Of a stretch of 64,000 nucleotides of DNA, positions 38,301 to 46,987 are shown one piece after another. This stretch comes from Chitinophaga sancti (GTDB lineage Bacteria; Bacteroidota; Bacteroidia; Chitinophagales; Chitinophagaceae), in NCBI RefSeq assembly GCF_034424315.1, contig NZ_CP139972.1, positions 2,356,001 through 2,420,000 on the forward strand. The letters run 5' to 3'. Each line of letters starts with the position of its first letter. Within the stretch, counting starts at the first letter, position 1. The notes beneath the pieces are model-generated. The model saw nothing but the letters and a program-made list of their open reading frames with translations, was not told the origin of the DNA and did not search any database. The position numbers were made by a program, and so were the translations under genes.

Positions 38301-40700
38301 CAGCACATGAGCAGTATTGGATGCTGCCAGCACCAGGGGGGCTGCGGTATCTTCCAGCATGAAAGCGATGCGCTCCTTCGGGTAGGCCGGATCTACGGGC
38401 ACATAGGCACCGCCGGCTTTTAGAATGCCCAGCAATGCTACTATCATTTCAGTGCCCCGTTCCAGGCATACAGGCACTAACGAATCAGGCTGCACGCCTC
38501 TCAGGCGCAGGTAATGTGCCAGCCGGTTGGCACGCTCATTCAGCACACGATAACTCAGTTGTTGTGTACCGAATGTTACGGCAATATTTTCAGGGGTCTT
38601 AACAACCTGTTCTTCAATCAGGTCGTTGATAGTTTTATGATAAGGGTAACCGGCCGTCCTTTCGGCAGAGGCTTTCAGCAGTGCTGCCGATTCTTCTTCC
38701 GTCAGTAAGGGTACCAATGCTGTTTTAACTGCGGGATTGGCAATGATGCCGCGGAGTAGCTGATGATAATGCCGGAGCATACGCTGAATAGTTGCCCCGG
38801 TATACTGGCTGCTGGCGTAGCGGACCATGATCTGCACTTCTTCCGCTGTTTCCAATATGCTTACCTGTAACTCGGCTTCGGCTGTTACAGCAGTATCAGC
38901 AGTTGTAAAAGCTGTGGCGAAAAGTTCCCCTGTGGGAATACCAGTTGCTGTTGCGATGGCGGGCAGGGATACATCCTGGTGTTCGGCTGCAGCGCGGCTG
39001 TTACGCTTCACCTCCAGCAACAACTGGCTGAACAGCGGTGCTGCTTCCATATCTATGCGCAGTGGCAGCAGCCCATTTCCCCGGGTTACCGGTATACCGG
39101 TGCTGATCGATTTCTGACCGGTGTAGCGATACATCAGTACATTCCAGGCCGCCAGCAGGGTATTGAATACGTTGGTATTTTCGTCGACGGAAAGAATAGC
39201 GAGGGCATTGTATTCCGGCTGACCGATGTGGAGCGATTCAGTAGCCCGGTCAACCGAAGCCGCAGCGGTGCGGGGGAAGTCCGCAGGTATCTGCAGCGGT
39301 TCCGCACCCGACAACTGTTTTTTCCAGTAGGCCAGCTGAAACGCCGGTTGAGAGCGAACTTCCACGGGTACTTCAATCCGGATATTACCTACCTGAATAT
39401 CCTCATCGCGAATCACCTGCATCACAATCTGCTCCAATTCCTGCAGCATAGCGCGGATATATTCAGCAGTATAACTGGCAGGATTATACGACATGATCAC
39501 CTCAAACTGCCCTCCTACCATCACGTTGATATGAAAATCGTAGTTGGTTTCTTCAAACATTTTCACTTCCTGCACATCGAAAATATCGCCGTTGCTGCCG
39601 GATTGTTTAATACTTTCCTCCAGCGGGTAGTTTTCTACGGCCACGATGTGCTGGAGCAGATCGCGCTTTAGCGCGCTGCCAGACTGTATTTCCGCCAGCG
39701 GGGCGTAATGATAAGGCAGCCCTTCCAGGCTTTCATTGTGAACAGTGTGCAGCAGATCGCTGAAGCGGGTCTCCGGCTGAAAGCGGATGCGCAGGGGTAT
39801 GGTATTAATGAACAGCCCCAGTATTTCATTTACACCGGGAATATCAGAAGGCCGGCCGGACACTACATTCCCATACACCACATCGTTGGTATTGTTGAAC
39901 TTCGCCAGCAGCAGGCCCCAGATGGCCTGGAACAGGATATTCATGGTTACCTTTTCCCGGCGGGCAATTCCTTCCAGCTGAGTGGTAATAGCATCGGGTA
40001 AACGTAGTTTTTCTGTCAGTGTTTGGCGGGGGGCCTTGTCGGATGCCGGGAATAATACAGGAGGTACGGAGGCTACCGAGGTGTAGCCGTTGAGATAATT
40101 CCGCCAGTAGCTGGCGGCCTCCTGTTTATCCTGTTTCTCCAGCCATTGGATATAAAGGGAGAAGGGTACGGGAGATGCGAGTCTGACTGGCTGACCAGCT
40201 ACCAGCGCGTGGTAGATGGTCACCAGTTCCTGAAGTAACACGGGAATACACCATCCGTCCAACAGGATGTGATGGTGGCTCCATACGAACTCATAGCCGT
40301 TGTTGGCCAGTTTTATTACGGAGAGGCGCATGAGCGGGTCTTTCACAAGGTCGAACCCGCGCGCAATGTCCTGCTGTCTGAATTCCGCTGTAAAGGCTGC
40401 TGCTTCGCCTTCGCTGAGGTGGGATATATCTGTTAACCCGAAACCAATCCTGCGGTTTTTAAGCACCACCTGGATAGGCCGTTCGTTCTTCTCATATACA
40501 AAAGCGGTTCTGAGGATGTCGTGACGCAGGGAAAGCATATCAAGGCTTTCCTTCAGCACGGGCACATCCAGCACGCCGGAAGTGCGGTAGCATACCTGGT
40601 TGAAATAGGCGTTGGTACCACCATACATGGCATGGAACAACATGCCTTCCTGCATGGCTGTGAGGGGGTAAATCTTTTGTATATTATGCTTATCGTTCAT
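32331..40700 (-). CDS. NRPS, C-(half-C)-A-T-C-A-T-C
   Basis: A 2789-residue synthetase. Domains: C (1-435, HHHILLDGW near 145; its IYPLTAMQEGML start is typical of C domains that follow an E domain), C-lobe-only fragment (about 452-685), A (695-1185), T (near 1231), C (1285-1720, with HHIITDAW instead of HHxxxDG), A (1735-2240), T (near 2286) and C (2335-2789, HHIVGDGW). Hand-extracted codes are DFWNIGMVH, which matches the established Thr code, and DAFWLGGTF, which matches the Val code. The protein ends in a C domain with an acidic tail (EDDFS), so it should pass its chain to the synthetase at 20714-32302, whose gene starts 28 bases downstream. The Thr side chain is a possible site for a later ester closure, which is inference. 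Confidence 0.94.
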   Translation of the reverse strand: MNDKHNIQKIYPLTAMQEGMLFHAMYGGTNAYFNQVCYRTSGVLDVPVLKESLDMLSLRHDILRTAFVYEKNERPIQVVLKNRRIGFGLTDISHLSEGEAAAFTAEFRQQDIARGFDLVKDPLMRLSVIKLANNGYEFVWSHHHILLDGWCIPVLLQELVTIYHALVAGQPVRLASPVPFSLYIQWLEKQDKQEAASYWRNYLNGYTSVASVPPVLFPASDKAPRQTLTEKLRLPDAITTQLEGIARREKVTMNILFQAIWGLLLAKFNNTNDVVYGNVVSGRPSDIPGVNEILGLFINTIPLRIRFQPETRFSDLLHTVHNESLEGLPYHYAPLAEIQSGSALKRDLLQHIVAVENYPLEESIKQSGSNGDIFDVQEVKMFEETNYDFHINVMVGGQFEVIMSYNPASYTAEYIRAMLQELEQIVMQVIRDEDIQVGNIRIEVPVEVRSQPAFQLAYWKKQLSGAEPLQIPADFPRTAAASVDRATESLHIGQPEYNALAILSVDENTNVFNTLLAAWNVLMYRYTGQKSISTGIPVTRGNGLLPLRIDMEAAPLFSQLLLEVKRNSRAAAEHQDVSLPAIATATGIPTGELFATAFTTADTAVTAEAELQVSILETAEEVQIMVRYASSQYTGATIQRMLRHYHQLLRGIIANPAVKTALVPLLTEEESAALLKASAERTAGYPYHKTINDLIEEQVVKTPENIAVTFGTQQLSYRVLNERANRLAHYLRLRGVQPDSLVPVCLERGTEMIVALLGILKAGGAYVPVDPAYPKERIAFMLEDTAAPLVLAASNTAHVLADNSNAELILLDDDWEKISQENAGNPTPVVAPHHLAYVIYTSGSTGKPKGVLIEHRNVVRLFETDAPLYDFNSSDVWTMFHSFCFDFSVWEMYGALFYGGRVVIVPKETTRDALAFAALLAGEGVTVLNQTPSAFYVLQESLGSTPANLNIRYVIFGGEALNPAAVKPWASMLPACRIINMYGITETTVHVTYQEIGEAEMNSSRSVIGEPIPTLGLYILDANMNLSPTGVPGELYVSGAGLARGYLHRNQLTNERFIPNPFNGGKQGRLYKTGDQARWLPDGNIEYLGRIDNQVKIRGFRIELGEIENAIQQSGFVKQAVVIADTDRSGEKRLVAYITTEDNFTRQALLSYLESRLPEYMVPAIIIPLPFFTLTSNGKTDRNALPAPDAGPVATYEPPANETEEVLVRLWQQLLGVERVGVHDNFFELGGHSLSAIRVAAAINKHFSAALKVVAVFQYATIRELARHINPNEATYTTIPQAPEMDTYPLSHAQKRLWLIYQLDEARSNYNMPLAFTFRGNVDVAALSAAFNLLVTRHEILRTIFVTEDGEPRQRVLRHGQGFALQVSDLRGKENVYTYLDTLIAAESATVFDLTDGPLYRAHLWQTGEQEYAFFIVLHHIITDAWSTAVIMNDLLQLYHGLLDHGNAMPPALGIQYKDYAVWDLSQVQQPGYAAHRDYWLEQFREPAPVLELPADYPRPAALEQTGKLVRTRVDAPLLASLKATAHQQGVSLFMLLLAGFKALLHRYTGQEDLVIGSPAAGRSHTDLDNQVGFYVNTLALRTRFAGDQPFADLLEAVKISTLGAYEHQQFPFDQLVEELAIPRETGRSPLFDIMFVLQNMESDGLMPKDTLSFEVADYPLGSQGNKFDLTIEMWESDSALEMTFEYNSGIFSEARMNRMAQHFSNLLQAVVKDLRTPLIRLDYIAAEEKQLLLEVFAGRADKLPKQINVVRLFEEIVLQYPDSPAVGDEAAVYTYRELNVRANRLAHYLRLHYYTGENDIVAIVMSRSADFVTAMLAVLKTGAAYLPLEHNTPKDRIRTLLEQTNAALVITDDAAITDGLDAGIPVIAPDAATLELFPQDNLHDTGITGNSMAYVMFTSGSTGTPKGVMVTHKSIVRLVRNTNYITLTAADRILQTGSLSFDAATFEIWGALLNGGQVHLLDLMHLLDTQQLSAAIREKEINTMWFTASWFNQLADQDPTLFRSLSRLLTGGEALSPSHIRKVQQACPDTIIINGYGPTENTTFSICGPVPHFPETAVPLGRPITHSTVYIVDRQNQPVPVGIPGEILLGGEGLSTGYIGDPQRTAHQFIAHPFMVGEKVYRSGDIGKWLEDGTVAFLGRVDDQVKIRGYRVEPGEIAHAVKDIPGIRDAYVSAEKNAQGQKMLICFYTATQALLPAVLKNALKVQLPDYMVPSLFIHMEQLPLNRNGKLDRQALPDIDWLLQQQANNSEAPATETEAAVLALWEEVLGRTGFGMQDNFFEVGGSSLLAYRIISLVETRLGVKINLAAFFRNPEIGTLAAVITATAPSAANEIPLVPAAELYESSRAQQRLWILDKLETEKHAFNITGAFVITGALQIPALEQALQLMVARHEILRTVFEDQEGLPYQRILDNEQCPVSLVVTTVTGDVRTHGAALLKQEEQHVFQLNQWPLIRMRVVTSGEEHVLVVNMHHIVGDGWSVQLFYTEILTLYTQLVNGETPVLPPLRIQYKDYAAWHQRRLQQSSVTDEPYWLNKLQQENRPDLPLDFPRARTRAYSSNALHFDLDNATLATFRNWTREREVSMFMICQALVVLWLRQYMKTNDIAVGTTSAGRDHPDLQQQMGFYVNVMVLRTQLQEQDSFFTALDKVKGTTLEAYEHQHYPFDLLVDKLKQKRDLGRNPLFDVMLSFNDGFSVDAPAATNFTELTTTPGEGSNKYDLTIFFTTDQEHGIQVELVYNNSLFMASTAQYLQQLFMAVVHQALMDPHATLNATSAATPLQEAITLEDDFS
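38646..39347 (-). other. C-lobe-only condensation fragment between C and A
   Basis: About 235 residues (452-685), beginning at LAYWKKQLSG with the usual PADFPR linker, correspond to the second half of a condensation domain (LPLRIDMEAAPLF, HQDVSLPAIA). They directly follow a complete C domain in the same protein, and there is no HHxxxDG motif. It precedes the Thr A domain. It is either a remnant of a domain swap or a non-catalytic structural piece. Confidence 0.75.
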
Positions 40701-40750
40701 TGAATAGATTTTATAGGGGCAATAAAATTGGGGAGCAGCAGCCCGGAAGC

Positions 40751-42157
40751 TTATACAGTTGCCATTCTGACCGTTTCTTTTACAGCCGATTCACTTTCTG
40801 CCAGCGCCACTTCCATAATGGCCAGGGCATTGTCGATGATGGCATCTGTAATAATCAATGGCGGCACCAGGCGCACCACATTATTGTAATGTCCACCTAC
40901 TTCGAAGATGAGTCCGCGCTGCATGCACTCATTCCTGAAGCGTTTCACCAGCGCCGGGAATGGCTCCTTTGTCTTTTTATCTTTCACCAGTTCCACCCCG
41001 ATCATCAGGCCTCTGCCGCGTACATCGCCAATGTAAGCGCTGTTTTCCTGCAAAGCTTTCAGCCCGTTAATCAGTCTTTCACCAGCTTTTTTCGTATGCT
41101 CGTTGAGATTATACCTGTCCACAAAGTCGAACGCACCATTTGTACCAGCCAGGCTGGCCTGGTTGCCGCGGAAAGTACCGATGTGTGCAGCAGGGCCCCA
41201 GGCCTCTACATCCTTGCGATAGATGAGCGCTGACAGCGGCAGGCCTACCCCGCCAATACCTTTGGAGATAGTGATGATATCAGGTACAGCGCCGGTGTGC
41301 ATCCAGGCCAGGAATTCGCCGGAACGGAAAAACCCGCTCTGGATTTCATCAAAGATCACCAGCACATCATGTGCATGCGCCAGTTTCACCAGTGCTTCCA
41401 GGTAACCTTCGCGCGGTACAATGTTTCCGCCTTCACCCTGTATGGGCTCTATCACAATGGCCGCCGGCTTTGGAATACCAGAGTGGCTATTTTCCAGGAT
41501 ATTGCGCAGGTAATCCACACAGGCCATTTTGCAATTCGCTTCATCCAGCTTGAATGGGCAGCGGTAGCAATAGCTGTATGGAACGAAGTGTACGTTCGGC
41601 GTGAGGGAGGTCAGGCGGTTGCGGAAAGCGGTGTCTGAAGTGAGCGACAACGCTGCGGACGTCATACCGTGATAACCGCCGGTAAAAGCGATGATGGTAT
41701 CGCGGCCGGTTTTAATTTTGGCCAGTTTCAGTGCGGCTTCTATAGCATCAGAGCCAGTGGGGCCGCCGAAACTCACCTTGTACTGATCTCTCAGTTCCTC
41801 AGGCAGATGCGCCAGTATTTTCTGAATAGCGGATAATTTATTTTCAGTAGGGAAGTCCAGCGCATGAATGAGCTTCTCCTGTTGTGCAGTAACATAAGAC
41901 AGTACTTCCTCATTTGTATGTCCCAGGTTCACCACGCCGGCACCGGCGAAAAAGTCGAGGAACTGATTACCGTCCACATCCTCTACCACCGCGCCTTTTG
42001 CGCGTTCAATTGCAATGGGTATACTTCTGGGATAAGACACTACGCTACCTTCAATTTCCTGCTGAAGGGCCAGTAACTCCTGTGAACGCGGGCCGGGAAT
42101 CTGTGCACTGATGATCCTTGGTTTCTCGGATAAATGAAATCTGGAATAATCGGACAT
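40751..42157 (-). CDS. dat: Diaminobutyrate-2-oxoglutarate aminotransferase (class III)
   Basis: A 468-residue PLP-dependent class III aminotransferase. FGGPTGSDAIEAALKLAK, GYHGMTSAALS, IFDEIQSGFFRSG, the PLP-binding Lys in TISKGIGG (near 299) and TFRGNQASLAG follow the pattern of the Dat/PvdH/EctB group. Those enzymes make L-2,4-diaminobutyrate from aspartate semialdehyde and glutamate. It sits between two synthetase genes (39 bases after one, 50 before the next), so it most likely supplies Dab for the peptide. Other class III transaminases (4-aminobutyrate, ornithine) are possible but match less well. It is separate from the aminotransferase domain fused to the ketosynthase at 56515-61458. 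Confidence 0.85.
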   Translation of the reverse strand: MSDYSRFHLSEKPRIISAQIPGPRSQELLALQQEIEGSVVSYPRSIPIAIERAKGAVVEDVDGNQFLDFFAGAGVVNLGHTNEEVLSYVTAQQEKLIHALDFPTENKLSAIQKILAHLPEELRDQYKVSFGGPTGSDAIEAALKLAKIKTGRDTIIAFTGGYHGMTSAALSLTSDTAFRNRLTSLTPNVHFVPYSYCYRCPFKLDEANCKMACVDYLRNILENSHSGIPKPAAIVIEPIQGEGGNIVPREGYLEALVKLAHAHDVLVIFDEIQSGFFRSGEFLAWMHTGAVPDIITISKGIGGVGLPLSALIYRKDVEAWGPAAHIGTFRGNQASLAGTNGAFDFVDRYNLNEHTKKAGERLINGLKALQENSAYIGDVRGRGLMIGVELVKDKKTKEPFPALVKRFRNECMQRGLIFEVGGHYNNVVRLVPPLIITDAIIDNALAIMEVALAESESAVKETVRMATV

Positions 42158-42196
42158 AGTAAAAAAGTTTAGAATTTTGAGTTATTGGGTATATGA

Positions 42197-45100
42197 TTAT
42201 TCAAATAGGGCATTGAGTTGATTCAGTTCCTCCAGCGACAGATCTTTATAATCGTAATCGCTTGGCGTGTACTCCCGGATGATACTGCCGGTACACAGTG
42301 CGGTCACTGTTTCCAGCGCTTCTTTGTAGGCTTCCATCCAGCGGCTGATCGTTTCTTCGCGGAACTGAACAGCGGAATAATAAACGGTGAGCACCAGCTG
42401 ATTTTCCCGCAGGAAGCCGATTAATTCCAATGCATAATCACTTTTGTTGAGTGGTGATTCCACCGCTCCCGGTGCATGTTCCAGCAGGCGGAATTCACCT
42501 TCCGGCAAATCATCGCCGGTGGCGCCGAGGTAGTTGAATACCAGTTGAGGTTTGTGCATATGGCGCAGGGGGCTGTTTGTGGTGCTGTACTTTGCCAGCC
42601 CATAGCCGATACCATTATTCGGCACTTTATGCAGGAGTTCTTTGGTTTGTTTAATGTGCAGGGAAAGATCACCGACCTGCTGCAGATCCAGGCACACGGG
42701 ATACTCTGCCGTAAACCAGCCAACAGTGCGGGATACAGAAATATCTTTCAGGATATCCGGGCGGCCGTGGCTTTCCAGCATCAGCTGCAGTTGCCGGAGG
42801 CCAAACACCCTGGCCGTAGCAAGGCCCAGTGCCGCCAACAGTAAATCGTTGATGTCAGTATTAAAGGCAGTGTGTGCCTGCCTGGTCAGCTGCGTAGTTA
42901 CATCTTCGCCCAGGCGTACACTGTACTCCCGGATATCCTTAACAGCCGGGGCATTCAGGGAATCGCCATCCATTTGAATGGCGGCCGCACCAACGGTATG
43001 CATGCGCTGCCAGTAGTCTATTTCCTGTTTGAATTCGCTGCTGTTGGCATATTGTGCAAGGCGATCTGACCACAGCCGGAACGCATCTGTTTTCGCCGGC
43101 AGGGTTACCTGTTGTTGGGTGAGCTGTTGTGCATAGAGGGCGAAGAGGTCTTCCAGCAAAATCCTCCACGATACGGCATCCACCAGCAGGTGATGGATGG
43201 TCAGAAAGAGATGATCTCCTTCCGGCAGACGGAAAATGGCGGCTTTCATCAATGGCCCGGAAGCCAGGTGCAGCCCGGCCTGGAGCAGATCCGCCGTTTC
43301 TTCCATCAGAGAGGTGGCATTGGATGCATGACGCCAGTCGTTCACGCTCAGCGGCACCTCAATACCGCCAGGACGGATATACTGCAGCATTTTGCCGTTA
43401 TCTTCCGTAAATATGGTGCGTAGGACATCGTGGAAATTGGAGAGCTCCAGTAACGCAGCCCGCATGGCTGTTTCATTAACCGGCTGTGCTGCCTGAAGCA
43501 TGACGGCCTGGTTGTAATGATGCGGCACTGCTTTTTCCATAGCGAAGAAATCCGCCTGGATAGGCGTTAATGGCACATAACCTGTTACCTCGCCCTGTTC
43601 CGCTGTTACTTTCAGCGGCTTCAACGCCCCACTTAATTCACGGATAGTGGGCAGTTTCATAATATCTTTGATCTCTACCTTATATCCATGGCGGTATACC
43701 TGCGATGCCACCTGGATGGCGCTGATGGAGTCTCCGCCGCATTCGTAGAAGTTGTCTGTAACCCCGACCTTATCTTTCTTCAACACCAGCTGCCATGCGG
43801 CTACCAGTATTTTTTCCACCTCCTGTTCCGCAGCAACAAAATCGTTTTCTACTACAACTGCAGCACTCATGCGGGCCAGCAATTTACGATCCACTTTACC
43901 ATTGGCATTCACCGGCAGCACTTCCAGTTCCTGGAATTGCCTCGGCACCATATATGGCGGCAGTTCACCGGAAAGCTGTTCTTTGATCGCGTTGAATGCT
44001 ACCGCCTGTGCTTCATGAAAAACTACAAAGGCACTCAGGTACTTACGACCGGTAGTATCATCTGCTGCAATCACGGCCGCATCCTTTACGCCAGGCAACT
44101 GCGCCAGTTTGGCTTCTATCTCCCCCAATTCTATCCGCTGGCCATTCACCTTCACCTGGTAATCTTTACGGCCATGGAACTCCAGCAATCCATCCGGCAG
44201 GTAGCGGGCAAGGTCACCGGTTTTATACAGGCGCTGATTTTTCTCAGGCAGGAACGGATCAGTAGTAAATGCTGCAGCTGTTTTTTCCGGATCACCAATA
44301 TATCCACGGCCCACACCTACGCCGGCCACACAAAGCTCCCCTACAACACCCACCGGGCAAAGGTTCATATAGCTATCAACAATATAGGTATGCATGTTGT
44401 AAATGGAAGTACCAACGGGTATTTTTTCCATGCCATCCGGCAGATGATTGAACACATACCAACAGGTGCCGTCTGACGCTTCCGCAGGTCCATAGTCATT
44501 CACCATCGTGGTATCCGGGTACAACGCAAACCAGCGTTTCACTGTTTCCGGCTTCAGTATTTCACCACCGCATACCAGGCGCTTCACCGGCAGCGGGTAT
44601 CGCTCCGGCTCTTTCTCCAGGATGTCCAGCAGCAGGTTGAGATAAGTAGGTACAACCTGCAGCACAGTCACCTGGTGTACCATGAGTCTTCTTAAAAATT
44701 CCTCCGAATTATTCACCACATCATCGTCATATACCAGCGTTGTACCGCCTTTGATGAAAGCAGTAAAGAACTGCCATACAGAGATATCGAAACTGTGAGA
44801 CGCATTCTGCACCAGCACGCTGTTGTTATCCATTTCCAGGTAATCTACCGTGGCGAGGGCATGATTCATCATGCCAATATGCTCACTCATAGCTCCTTTG
44901 GGTCTCCCGGTAGAACCGGAAGTAAATACGGAGAATGAAAGGCTGTGCGGATTAAATGAACTGCCGGGATTAGCTGCAGACGTACCATTCAGCAACTCAT
45001 CAGTATAAATGAGGGTGCATAGCTGCTGAATTTTCTCCGCCACTGCCGGCGATACCAGGTTACGTTCTGCTATCACAGCTTTGACGCCCGCATCTTCCAG

Positions 45101-46972
45101 GATGGAGATGATACGGTTGTCAGGTAATTTCTTTTCGATGGGAATGTAAGCTCCTCCCAGTTTCCACAAGGCCAGGATGGCAGCCGCCATATTCTCCGAA
45201 CGATCCATGAATACAGCTGCAAAGTCATCTTCAACAATACTCACCCGGTTACTGATACCTGCTGCCATTGTATTTACGCGGTCGTTCAGCTGCTGATAAG
45301 TTAAATACCTGTCGTTGCAGATGATCGCCGTTTTCTGCGGTGTGGCCACAGCAAATTTCTCCACCGCATGATAGAAGGTGGTGGAGAGATCATAGGCCCT
45401 TGCTGTATTATTAAAATCTTCTACCAGCACACGTTTTTCTGCGGCTGTTATCAACGTTACATCCTGCAGCTGTTGGGCCGTGCCGTCAATCACCTGCAGT
45501 AGCACAAGTTCAAAATGCCTGCAAATCTGCTTTGCATAGTATTCCTGTAATAATGCGGTATTATAGTTGAAGGAAACAGTGATCTCCTTCCCGGTTTCGA
45601 CCATGATGTCCAGCGGATAGTTGGTCTGTTCGTGGAAAAATACATTTTCCAACTGCAGGGCAGCACCCGCCGCTGCCGCGGCTTCAGATACCGGATAGTT
45701 CTCAAACACCAGGATGGTATCGAATAAGTCGCCCTGAATACCGCTCCAGCGTTGAATATCATTGAGTGTGGTGTATTGGTATTCCCGGCACTGCTGTTGC
45801 TCCTGCTGCAGCTGCTGCAGCCAGCCGGCAATATGCTGGCCAGCCTGGCAGATGGTCTGCACCGGCAGCGTGTTGATGAACATACCGATGCGGCGCTCCA
45901 CAGCTGGCAGTTCTTCCGGGCGCCCGGACACGGTTACGCCAAATGTAACGCCATCCCTGCCTGTATAACGATGTAGCAGCAACGCCCACACGCCCTGCAT
46001 CAGTGTATTCACGGTAATATGCTGCCGTTGTGCGTATGCCTCAATTCTGGCAGTAACACCGGCACCCGTATGAAATTTTTCTGTAGCGTAAGTACCGAGG
46101 CCCCTGGTTCTGTTGGCCGTAGTTGCCACAAATGGTAACAGGCATGCCTCTTCTGTATCTTTCAGATAACTGCGCCAGAATGCCTCATCTGCCTCTTTAT
46201 TGCGCGATTCCAGGTAGCGGATATAATCTTCATAGCGATCTTCCGGCACCGGCAGTAATTCCCTGCCCGCAGTGAGTTGCTCATATGCCTGTAGTACTTC
46301 TTCCATCAGAATGGGAACTGACCAGCCATCCAGCAGAATATGATGATGTGTCCATACCATACGGTAACGACGATCCGATAACCGGATCAGCGCCAATCGC
46401 ATCACGGGGGCTTTTTTGAAATCGAAGCCACGCCTGCGGTCTTCCTCCTCAAAAGCTGCGATGGCAGCGTCCTGCGCGGCGGCATCCATCTCTCTGTAAT
46501 CGAAATGATTTACGGGCAGTTCCACATGCCTGTATACGCATTGTACAGGGATATTGAAACTATCATAATAAAAGCTGCTACGCAGGATGCTATGGTTATT
46601 GATGGCATACTGCCAGCTTTTCTCAAATGCCTCCACATCCGGCGAAATCAGATCACAGGCAAACTGGTTGATGTATGCACCGGTTTCTGTATCATAAAGG
46701 CCATAAAACAACATGCCTTCCTGCAGGCCACTAAGGCGATACAGTGCACTTACTTCATCTGTTTTCTTTTTTGCCGGTGCCTCCGTCAGGTAGGCTATCA
46801 GTGCGGGTTTGTTAGCTTTAATAAAACTGATGATCTCTTTATCCTGCCGCACGGCGTCTATCTCTTCGGCCTTTAGCTTTTTCCTGTTGGCTTTCAGGCT
46901 GAGCGACTCACCTTCTGCCACCAGGGAAAAATGCCTGCTTTCAATATGTTCTACAAATTCTTTTATACTCAT
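42197..46972 (-). CDS. NRPS, docking-C-A-T-E
   Basis: A 1591-residue single module: an N-terminal helical docking region of the TubC type (about 1-62, SIKEFVEHIESRHFSL), C (70-510, HHHILLDGWS near 212), A (525-1015, FTSGSTGRPKG near 686, NDYGPAEAS), T (DSISAIQ, near 1079) and E (1110-1560, HHLLVDAVSWR near 1262). The C domain begins RLSGLQEGMLFY and has HHHILLDGW, as in D-donor C domains, in line with the E domain that ends the preceding synthetase. The hand-extracted code is DIWQVGDDG, which I cannot assign. The E domain predicts a D residue. It starts 15 bases after the upstream NRPS and ends in ELNQLNALFE, a likely docking tail for the next synthetase. Confidence 0.93.
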   Translation of the reverse strand: MSIKEFVEHIESRHFSLVAEGESLSLKANRKKLKAEEIDAVRQDKEIISFIKANKPALIAYLTEAPAKKKTDEVSALYRLSGLQEGMLFYGLYDTETGAYINQFACDLISPDVEAFEKSWQYAINNHSILRSSFYYDSFNIPVQCVYRHVELPVNHFDYREMDAAAQDAAIAAFEEEDRRRGFDFKKAPVMRLALIRLSDRRYRMVWTHHHILLDGWSVPILMEEVLQAYEQLTAGRELLPVPEDRYEDYIRYLESRNKEADEAFWRSYLKDTEEACLLPFVATTANRTRGLGTYATEKFHTGAGVTARIEAYAQRQHITVNTLMQGVWALLLHRYTGRDGVTFGVTVSGRPEELPAVERRIGMFINTLPVQTICQAGQHIAGWLQQLQQEQQQCREYQYTTLNDIQRWSGIQGDLFDTILVFENYPVSEAAAAAGAALQLENVFFHEQTNYPLDIMVETGKEITVSFNYNTALLQEYYAKQICRHFELVLLQVIDGTAQQLQDVTLITAAEKRVLVEDFNNTARAYDLSTTFYHAVEKFAVATPQKTAIICNDRYLTYQQLNDRVNTMAAGISNRVSIVEDDFAAVFMDRSENMAAAILALWKLGGAYIPIEKKLPDNRIISILEDAGVKAVIAERNLVSPAVAEKIQQLCTLIYTDELLNGTSAANPGSSFNPHSLSFSVFTSGSTGRPKGAMSEHIGMMNHALATVDYLEMDNNSVLVQNASHSFDISVWQFFTAFIKGGTTLVYDDDVVNNSEEFLRRLMVHQVTVLQVVPTYLNLLLDILEKEPERYPLPVKRLVCGGEILKPETVKRWFALYPDTTMVNDYGPAEASDGTCWYVFNHLPDGMEKIPVGTSIYNMHTYIVDSYMNLCPVGVVGELCVAGVGVGRGYIGDPEKTAAAFTTDPFLPEKNQRLYKTGDLARYLPDGLLEFHGRKDYQVKVNGQRIELGEIEAKLAQLPGVKDAAVIAADDTTGRKYLSAFVVFHEAQAVAFNAIKEQLSGELPPYMVPRQFQELEVLPVNANGKVDRKLLARMSAAVVVENDFVAAEQEVEKILVAAWQLVLKKDKVGVTDNFYECGGDSISAIQVASQVYRHGYKVEIKDIMKLPTIRELSGALKPLKVTAEQGEVTGYVPLTPIQADFFAMEKAVPHHYNQAVMLQAAQPVNETAMRAALLELSNFHDVLRTIFTEDNGKMLQYIRPGGIEVPLSVNDWRHASNATSLMEETADLLQAGLHLASGPLMKAAIFRLPEGDHLFLTIHHLLVDAVSWRILLEDLFALYAQQLTQQQVTLPAKTDAFRLWSDRLAQYANSSEFKQEIDYWQRMHTVGAAAIQMDGDSLNAPAVKDIREYSVRLGEDVTTQLTRQAHTAFNTDINDLLLAALGLATARVFGLRQLQLMLESHGRPDILKDISVSRTVGWFTAEYPVCLDLQQVGDLSLHIKQTKELLHKVPNNGIGYGLAKYSTTNSPLRHMHKPQLVFNYLGATGDDLPEGEFRLLEHAPGAVESPLNKSDYALELIGFLRENQLVLTVYYSAVQFREETISRWMEAYKEALETVTALCTGSIIREYTPSDYDYKDLSLEELNQLNALFE

Positions 46973-46987
46973 TTCTAGTGTATTGCT

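Noticed and set aside
43688..44476. A 262-codon plus-strand open frame inside an NRPS gene
   Set aside because: It is antisense to a conserved A domain whose reading frame shows all core motifs. The antisense product has no family pattern.
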